Source: Bacteroidota bacterium (GTDB lineage: Bacteria; Bacteroidota; Bacteroidia; NS11-12g; UBA9320). Taken from it: DNA of 64,000 bases. The stretch covers positions 124,001-188,000 of the forward strand of contig NVWV01000006.1 in the NCBI GenBank assembly GCA_002746305.1, given 5' to 3'. Position numbers and translations under genes: made by a program. Numbering within the stretch: position 1 is the stretch's first letter; each line of letters begins with the position of its first letter. Below are positions 54,730 through 61,400 of this stretch, one piece after another. The notes beneath the pieces are model-generated. The model was not told the DNA's origin and ran no database searches. It worked only from the letters and a program-made list of their open reading frames with translations.

Positions 54730-54796
54730 TCGTCGCAATTATAAAACATGCGACATGGACAAATAATGACCTTAGTCAGTTTAACTGGTGATAAGA

Positions 54797-55756
54797 TTAA
54801 TTCATTATAAAACCCAGGGAGATACTAGGCATAATGAAAAGTCCAGATGAATAGGTATAATCTGACTTGAAACTGTAGTTTCCTTTGTCGTAGAAATGAG
54901 CATCACCTTTGTATCTTGGCATAAATCGTCCAGATATATCAAAGGCCAGAGCCCATCTTGGCTTCGCAGTTTCAAACTGATAATTAAAGTCAAAACCTAC
55001 ACCCAAGGCACTTAGTTTAAAATTTTCTAAATCTGAGCCTTCTGCAACTGACTCACCGCTAGAATCGGTACGAATAATCACTCCACCTTGTCCGACGTTC
55101 AGTCCTAAACTTACTCCTGCCGTAAGCTTTGTAAAATAGTGAAGCGATCTTACATTATTTAATGTTAGAGACACATTACGTGTTCGCACATAACTCAAAC
55201 CCAACAATGCATTGATGTAATTTCTATCCTTTGCAAGTAAGGTGGCAGTATCTGTATTAATCGTTAAAAGTTGAATATCTTCATTGAGATATGCAACGGA
55301 CAATCCTCCATCAAATACCAATTGATGCCTAACTTGAAAGGGATAAGAAGCATAATACGTTTGTTTATTTTCCTTTGAACTGCTGGTAAGCTTAAGCTTC
55401 ATATTTGACTTTCTAATAACCTCCTTTAGGCTTTTATGTCCCATACCCTCTAGGTATAAAACTCCACTATTGTTGTAATCCTGAAATGTAGTGATGGCTT
55501 TAAAGCTCAATCCACTATATGCATCAAAAATCATGTCATACTTAAGATGTAAGGCTACAGCACTTTTATCCACTGGACCTACTGTCCCTACTCCGAAAAA
55601 AAAAGTAGAATGTAAATCCTGAAGCGGGTCTTCTAAATCTATGGTTACATTAATCTTAGTACTATCGTCATAACCAAAAATGATATCTGAACTATCTTGC
55701 TGTGCATAGGTGGCAAGAACTAAAATCAAAGTCAGAAGTGTAATGAGCTTTCTCAT
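54797..55756 (-). CDS. Predicted outer-membrane protein, hypothetical
   Basis: This 319-residue protein has a signal peptide (cleavage near YAQ, residues 17-19). It has a Thr/Ser/Asp-rich start and a long run of amphipathic strands (LVFDGGLSVAYL, LLGLSYVRTRNVSLTL, LTAGVSLGLNVGQGG, LGVGFDFNYQF, WALAFDISGRF), ending in MPSISLGFIMN, consistent with a beta barrel. No family is recognised. It begins 10 bases after the gcvT stop, in the same direction, so it is probably cotranscribed with gcvT without an evident functional link. Confidence 0.7.
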   Translation of the reverse strand: MRKLITLLTLILVLATYAQQDSSDIIFGYDDSTKINVTIDLEDPLQDLHSTFFFGVGTVGPVDKSAVALHLKYDMIFDAYSGLSFKAITTFQDYNNSGVLYLEGMGHKSLKEVIRKSNMKLKLTSSSKENKQTYYASYPFQVRHQLVFDGGLSVAYLNEDIQLLTINTDTATLLAKDRNYINALLGLSYVRTRNVSLTLNNVRSLHYFTKLTAGVSLGLNVGQGGVIIRTDSSGESVAEGSDLENFKLSALGVGFDFNYQFETAKPRWALAFDISGRFMPRYKGDAHFYDKGNYSFKSDYTYSSGLFIMPSISLGFIMN

Positions 55757-55766
55757 ACTTATTAGA

Positions 55767-56873
55767 CTATGAAAAAGGAAGTTTGGTTGTCTTTGCTTTA
55801 AGATTTTTATTTCTAACCTTCACGTATATTTCAGAATCTAAAGCTGCAAATTCTGGTTTAACGTATCCCATTCCTATTGCCTTACCTAAACTTGGACTTT
55901 GGGTACCACTAGTTACTTCACCAATCCTATTGCCTTCTGCATCTGTTAGCTCATAGTGTTGACGAGGAATTCCTCTGTCAATCATCTCAAAACCTACTAA
56001 CTTCCGATTTACACCATTTTCTTTTAGACCCTTATGATAATCTTGGTTGTTAAACGGTTCGGCAAACTTAGTAATCCAACCCAATCCGGCTTCCATTGGA
56101 GATGTAGTATCATCAATGTCATTTCCATAAAGGCAATACCCTTTTTCCAATCGTAGAGTATCCCTAGCTGCTAATCCACACGGCACAATGTCAAACTCTT
56201 TACCTGCTTCCATTATATTGTCCCACACCATATTGGCATCCTTATTCCAAACATATAATTCAAAACCACCAGAACCCGTATAACCGGTATTACTAATTAC
56301 CACATCTTCACTTCCAGCACAACTTCCTGCATCAAAATGATAAAACTTAATTGCGTCTAAATCTATATCTGTTAACTTTTGGATAACCTTAGCCGCATTA
56401 GGACCCTGTACAGCCATTAGCGATATATCATCTGACATATCCTCTAACTCACAGTCAAAACCTTTTGCATCCTTCTGTTTCATAATCCAGTCCCAATCTT
56501 TGGCAATGTTACTTGCATTGACTACCAACGTATATTCTTCAGCACTCCATCTGTATACAATAAGGTCATCTACTATACCTCCTTCATCATTTGGCATGCA
56601 GTTATACTGAGCTTGCATATCTACTACTTTGCTGATATTGTTGGAACAAATCCAAGCTACAAGAGCTTCAGCATCCTTCCCTTTAACGGCAAACTCGCCC
56701 ATATGACTAACGTCAAATACTCCTACACTATCACGAACTGCATGATGCTCGGGAGTAAGTCCGGTATATTGCAAGGGCATGTCATACCCAGCAAAAGGCA
56801 CCATTTTAGCACCTAGTTCTATGTGTTTATTGTAAAGGGCTGTGCGTTTTGACGCAGTTAAATCTGTAGACAT
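55767..56873 (-). CDS. gcvT: Glycine cleavage system T protein (aminomethyltransferase)
   Basis: This 368-residue enzyme releases ammonia and transfers the methylene group from the H-protein-bound aminomethyl to tetrahydrofolate. Visible features: N-terminal LYNKHIELGAKMVPFAGYDMPLQY (in two parts, about 13-36); VFDVSHMGEF with the conserved Asp (about 52-61); LMAVQGPNA; NTGYTGSGGFELYV (about 190-203); GLAARDTLRLEKGYCLYGNDI (two parts, about 232-252); and the C-terminal barrel with VTSGTQSPSLGKAIGMGYV. Length fits the family. Other gcv genes are not in the window. Confidence 0.96.
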   Translation of the reverse strand: MSTDLTASKRTALYNKHIELGAKMVPFAGYDMPLQYTGLTPEHHAVRDSVGVFDVSHMGEFAVKGKDAEALVAWICSNNISKVVDMQAQYNCMPNDEGGIVDDLIVYRWSAEEYTLVVNASNIAKDWDWIMKQKDAKGFDCELEDMSDDISLMAVQGPNAAKVIQKLTDIDLDAIKFYHFDAGSCAGSEDVVISNTGYTGSGGFELYVWNKDANMVWDNIMEAGKEFDIVPCGLAARDTLRLEKGYCLYGNDIDDTTSPMEAGLGWITKFAEPFNNQDYHKGLKENGVNRKLVGFEMIDRGIPRQHYELTDAEGNRIGEVTSGTQSPSLGKAIGMGYVKPEFAALDSEIYVKVRNKNLKAKTTKLPFS

Positions 56874-56946
56874 ATCTGCAAATTAAATTGAAGTCCATCA
56901 TTTAACAGAATTGCTAACCCATTTTTTGCAGAAATTTATTAAATGT

Positions 56947-57384
56947 CTATTTATTTTTATCCGGAATTATTGGGCCAATTTTGAATGTCGCCTTTCTGCC
57001 AGATATAAATAATAGCGATACTGGAATACAGGATTCACTTTTTTCTTTTTGATCCATAATCTTCGTATCCAATAAATATAGCTTTTCTATTCGTTTTTTA
57101 CCCTTTACCTCAAACACTATGCTTTGCACAGTGTCATTCTCAAATTTCAATACATAATTGAATGCTTTCATCCCATTCAATCTAAATTTTTTCACAGAGA
57201 TAGTCCCTGAATTGTATATGGAATCTGGAATTGGGATTAACAAGTCTTGAGCATCAAACCGATCACATGGTAGCGGCAATGAATCTGTACTCCAATTCTT
57301 TTGGTAGTGCTTAATGGAAGCATCACCCTGTCCATAGCATACGGAACTCAACAAAAAAGCGATAATTGCGAAAAATGTTTTCAT
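56947..57384 (-). CDS. Hypothetical exported protein downstream of TRL genes
   Basis: This 145-residue protein is not recognised. It has a signal peptide (MKTFFAIIAFLLSSVCYG, cleavage near residues 17-19). The mature part is short, with a Cys pair (LPCDRF and ESCIP) and beta strands (FNYVLKFENDTVQSIVFEV). Its ATG comes directly after the T-run of a strong hairpin, so transcription must come from read-through or from a -7 box within that hairpin. Confidence 0.65.
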   Translation of the reverse strand: MKTFFAIIAFLLSSVCYGQGDASIKHYQKNWSTDSLPLPCDRFDAQDLLIPIPDSIYNSGTISVKKFRLNGMKAFNYVLKFENDTVQSIVFEVKGKKRIEKLYLLDTKIMDQKEKSESCIPVSLLFISGRKATFKIGPIIPDKNK

Positions 57385-57387
57385 AAA

Positions 57388-57415
57388 AAAACCCTAGGTA
57401 CAAACCTAGGGTTTT
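57388..57415 (-). terminator. Terminator of the TRL operon, also containing a -7 box
   Basis: AAAACCCTAGGT (57388-57399) and ACCTAGGGTTTT (57404-57415) form a 12-bp stem with loop ACAA. On the minus strand it is followed by a T-run and then directly by the ATG of the next gene at 57384. Within it, 57408-57401 reads TAggTTTG, a full -7 match. Confidence 0.8.
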
Positions 57416-57437
57416 AAATTATTTATTGATAATTGGA

Positions 57438-57716
57438 TTATTCTCCTGTCACTACAGTAATATAGCGAGTCACAAATAAGCCTGCTTCTACTTTCGTATC
57501 AACAGTAGAAACTTTGGTAATACTACCATTTTCTGCTGCTGACTTGATAGAAGCATCGCCTCCATCAAGGATGAAACCAAAAATCACTCTATAGCTTGAT
57601 TCTCCAACTTTTCCTCCATCCGGATTATCCGTTATGAAAAGTGGACCACTTACACTGCAAGATGCCATTGAAACAATGAACAATCCCGCAACTAATATTT
57701 TCATTAAATTTTTCAT
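57438..57716 (-). CDS. TRL-like lipoprotein, third of three
   Basis: This 92-residue protein has a lipoprotein signal ending SMASC (Cys20). The body has the TRL-family core: FITDNPDGGKVGES, then GDASIKSAAENGSITKVSTVD and a VVTGE end. It should be lipid-anchored in the envelope. The role of the TRL family is unknown. Four bases separate it from the preceding paralog. It ends 22 bases before the terminator. Confidence 0.78.
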   Translation of the reverse strand: MKNLMKILVAGLFIVSMASCSVSGPLFITDNPDGGKVGESSYRVIFGFILDGGDASIKSAAENGSITKVSTVDTKVEAGLFVTRYITVVTGE

Positions 57717-57720
57717 AATT

Positions 57721-58038
57721 TTAGTCTTGTTTTTCTGTTCCTGTTACAATTACTTTCACTGTAGATATTAACCAATAGTTAGAAGCTTCTACATCTACTG
57801 TTGCTACTTTATCTATGTTACCATTCTTAGCAGCTTCTATCACACCAAAGTTTTTGTTCGTAGAGAACAAACCTTGTTGCAATTGATCTCCTGCTGAACC
57901 ACCTAAAATTACAGTTGTTCTAGAAACACCTACCGCATCTCCTATCTCATTATTTGTTACTGCATAAGGTCTTACAAGTGTGCAAGAAGACGCTAAAGCA
58001 ACAACCCCAACAAGAATTAATGTTTTTAAATTTTTCAT
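57721..58038 (-). CDS. TRL-like lipoprotein, second of three
   Basis: This 105-residue protein has a signal ending ALASSC (Cys19). The TRL core is visible as VTNNEIGDAVG, IEAAKNGNIDKVATVDV and IVTGTE. It differs from its neighbours in the central loop (GGSAGDQLQQGLFSTNKN). It starts two bases after the first TRL gene stop. Function unknown. Confidence 0.78.
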   Translation of the reverse strand: MKNLKTLILVGVVALASSCTLVRPYAVTNNEIGDAVGVSRTTVILGGSAGDQLQQGLFSTNKNFGVIEAAKNGNIDKVATVDVEASNYWLISTVKVIVTGTEKQD

Positions 58039-58040
58039 AA

Positions 58041-58313
58041 TTACTCTCCTGTTACTGTTAATTTAAACTTCGGGATAATTACCAATTGCATCATTTTAAA
58101 TTCTGCAATACCAACTTTGGAGATATCTCCATCTTTTTTGGCTGCCTGGTAGGACAAGTCAAGATCTTTGTTGAATGGCGTACCTTCTACGACACCCACT
58201 TTGGAACCTACTGGGTTGTTAGTAACCACAGCAGTGTGCGACACTACGCAAGAGGAGAACAGACCTCCAACTAGCAATGCCACCATTAGTGTTTTTAGTT
58301 TCATGATTTTCAA
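58041..58313 (-). CDS. TRL-like lipoprotein, first of three
   Basis: This 90-residue protein has a signal ending LFSSC (Cys22 when counted from the first ATG). The TRL core is VTNNPVGSKVG, YQAAKKDGDISKVGIAEF and LTVTGE. A second ATG three codons later is possible. It is the promoter-proximal gene of the triplet. The three paralogs are 2-4 bases apart and share the same core, which points to tandem duplication and later divergence. Function unknown. Confidence 0.78.
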   Translation of the reverse strand: MKIMKLKTLMVALLVGGLFSSCVVSHTAVVTNNPVGSKVGVVEGTPFNKDLDLSYQAAKKDGDISKVGIAEFKMMQLVIIPKFKLTVTGE

Positions 58314-58337
58314 ATATTAAATTTAGTTAAACTGCCC

Positions 58338-58368
58338 CAAATATAAAGGATTTAAGCTTACACACAAA
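58338..58368 (-). promoter_or_regulatory. Promoter of the TRL lipoprotein operon
   Basis: On the minus strand a -33 TTTG (58368-58365) and a -7 box TAtaTTTG (58345-58338) are separated by exactly 19 bases. The ATG at 58313 is 24 bases beyond the -7 box. This is one of the two best promoters in the window. Confidence 0.78.
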
Positions 58369-58417
58369 TGACATTAAACGAGGCCATTAAACAAATGGTA
58401 GCTTACTCCCTTTAGAA

Positions 58418-58450
58418 TAAAAAAAGCGGCAACCTTTCGGTTCCCGCTTT
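58418..58450 (-). terminator. Terminator of the beta-helix/Ig T9SS gene
   Basis: On the minus strand AAAGCGGGAACC and GGTTGCCGCTTT form a stem with one G-G bulge-like mismatch around the tetraloop GAAA, followed by a T-run. It lies 23 bases after the stop at 58474. Confidence 0.8.
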
Positions 58451-58473
58451 CTACTTTTTGGTTTAAGGTTAAT

Positions 58474-61400
58474 TTACTTAACCAATACTTTAATCACACC
58501 TGCATTATTAGCATCGGTAATCTTCACAAAGTACATACCTACAGGCACATCTAGCTGTACTGTATTGTTTCTACTTGTAAATGTATTGTTTGTATAAACA
58601 ACTTGACCTGTAACATTTGTAATCACTACTGAATACTTAGAATCCTGCTTCGGAAGGTCAATAGTAAATTGACCTGAATTTGGATTTGGATATAATGAAA
58701 TACTTCCTAAATCAAATTCATTAACTGAAGCTGTTCCTATGGTAACATCCTGTGTAGCTGAACTGGTACAACCAGTTATAGAATTTACAATAGTATGCGT
58801 TATAGTAACTGTTCCTTGTGCAACACTATCTTCCAGAATTGAAGAGCCTCCATTAGAGATGTTCTTGCTACCAATTGTCCAGTTATGGATATATCCAGCA
58901 TTTGTCTCTGTCGCATTTGCAACAATTCTAGATCCGTGATCTTCGGCTATAAAGTCTGCACTAGGTGCTGCATTTACATTTACAATCACTATCGCTCTAT
59001 CACTCATACAAGTCCCGTTATCTGCTTGCACAAAATACCCTTCGGTGCTTACTAATACTGGAGTAATGTATGAAGCTCCTGTAGCTACTGGAGTAGAACT
59101 CGTAGCTGAAGTATACCAATTTACCGTACCATTACTAGTTGCCGATACTGTAGCAGTTTCGCCTTCACAGATAGTAGCACCTGCAATATCAGTAAGTGTT
59201 ACTTGTTCCTTTACAGTTACGATTATTTGAGTTTTTGCATCTGTACAATTTCCTCCCACTGCTTGAGCATAGAAAGTATCTGTTTTAACGACAGCTCCTA
59301 GTTCATAGGAAGAACTCGTAGCTAATGGAGTCACATCTTCTGCATTTGCATACCAGTTATATGATTCGTTAGCGAGTACAAGCTCAACATCTGTTCCTTC
59401 ACAAACTTCTATTGCTACATCTGCGTCTACATTTGGTGTCACTGTAACAGTAACATTTGTTCTATCACTAACACAAGTACTTGAACTTGCTATTACATAG
59501 TATGAAGTAGTTTCAGAAAGTACTGGAGTTGTAAATACATCACCAGTAAATACCTCAACATCACTTGTATTGTACCATTTTTTTGTAGCTCCAAAACCTG
59601 CATTTAAAGTAGCAGTATTTGCCTCACAAATTGTAGCAGCAGCCACTATAGGAGCGGCTGGTTTATCATTTACGATTACAACCACTTGTACAGCATCACT
59701 AGTACATCCATTAAGCGAACTAACAGCAAAGAAAGTACCTGTAGCACTTAAGGCTCCTGTTTCAAAAGTTGAACCAGTACCTAAAAGAATTGATTGGTTA
59801 GCATTATACCACATAACGTTAGTACCAATAGTAGCTGCAAGAGTTGCACTTTCGCCTTGACAAAGTGCAGAAACTCCATTCACAATAGGATCATTTGGCT
59901 TTGCATTTACAGTTACTATTACATCAGCTCTATCTCCTTCACAACCCTTTACTTCTTCAGAAACATAGAATATAGAAGTAGAAGTCAATGCTCCTGTCAT
60001 CAGGGTATCTCCAGTATGAATTGGTGTACCTCCTGTTGTAGTATTGAACCAGTTTGTTGTTCCTGAAGATGCATTTGAAATAAGCATAACCATTTCATTA
60101 GCACAAATTGTTGTATCTGAAACAACTGGAGCTTCTGGCAATTGGTTTACTACTGCCTTAACTTCAAACAACTCACTCTCACATCCATTTGCTCCCAAAT
60201 CTTTCACAAAGAATGAAGTAGTGGTATCTAAACTATTAGCGATATAGGAATATCCCCTTGCAATTGGAGTCGTCGATGTAGCAGAAGCGTACCATGTAAT
60301 ATCATTTCCAAAAGAAGTAATATAGAATTGAGCATCTTCACCCTCACAAATCGTATCGTTTGTAACAATAGGAGATGCAGTCTCAATGACATTTACAATT
60401 ACTTGAGCTAGTGGCGAAGAACACCCTCCTGCAGTAATTGCCCAATCATAAAAGAAGTAGTAAAAACCACTCAGATTATTGATGGTATTGATAATGGACA
60501 CGTTGTTATCCGCGTCAGTATACGGCATACTTGCCCCAGCACTGTTTCTATATAAACCACCCGTAGTAGTACCTACGGCCGAAATCTTATATCCAGCACC
60601 CGCACTAAGACTTGCACCTACAAATAAACGCTGAGCTCCTGAACCTGTAACTGCAACTGTAGTTGTAGATACTGTTGTTCCAGAGGCATCTTTTATAACA
60701 ACAACAACATCTCCTGCTCCATTTGGATAAACCGTTACAGAATCTAAAGTAATATCATTATTCACATCAAAGACAAGACCTTCACTTACTGTAGCATAAT
60801 TACCTCCAGCACCAATTGAATTATTCAATGCACCAACGCCAAATGCTGCTGAATAATTTCCTTGAACAAAGAATGTATCAGTTTCAGAAACGGATACTAC
60901 ATAAGAACTTCCAGTTCCTATTGTAGTACTCATGTCAGAGTCATACCAAGTATAACTAGTTGCTCCACCACTCGCACTAAGGGACACAGCACTTGCATCT
61001 GCAATACACACTGTTTGATCTGCAACCGTAGGTGCGGAAGGGAGTGCATTTACTTCAATACCATTTAAAGTAACCGTGTCATTTAACAAATCTTCATCAC
61101 CAATAAGTGAAGTATATGCTTTAAAATTGAATGTTCCACCCACAAGTGAGTTAAACGTTCCCAATGATATAGTATCCAAATCTGAAGTTGCCAATGAACT
61201 ACTTGAAGAAGCAGATAAAGTTTGAGTAACGGCACCGCTAATTTCTAATGATACTGTATATCCTGATTGAGATGCAGTACCAAAATTGGTAACTACAACT
61301 TTCATTTCCTGATCTGAAACTGCACATTTTTCTACATCGTTCAGAATCTCAACAATCGCTAAATCATTTACAGGAGGAGTAAACTCATCCGCACCTATAT

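Noticed and set aside
58739..60247. Several 60-96-codon rightward frames antisense to the Ig-repeat giant
   Set aside because: Same explanation: Thr/Ser/Val-rich repeat sequence read on the wrong strand gives stop-poor frames with no independent gene signals.
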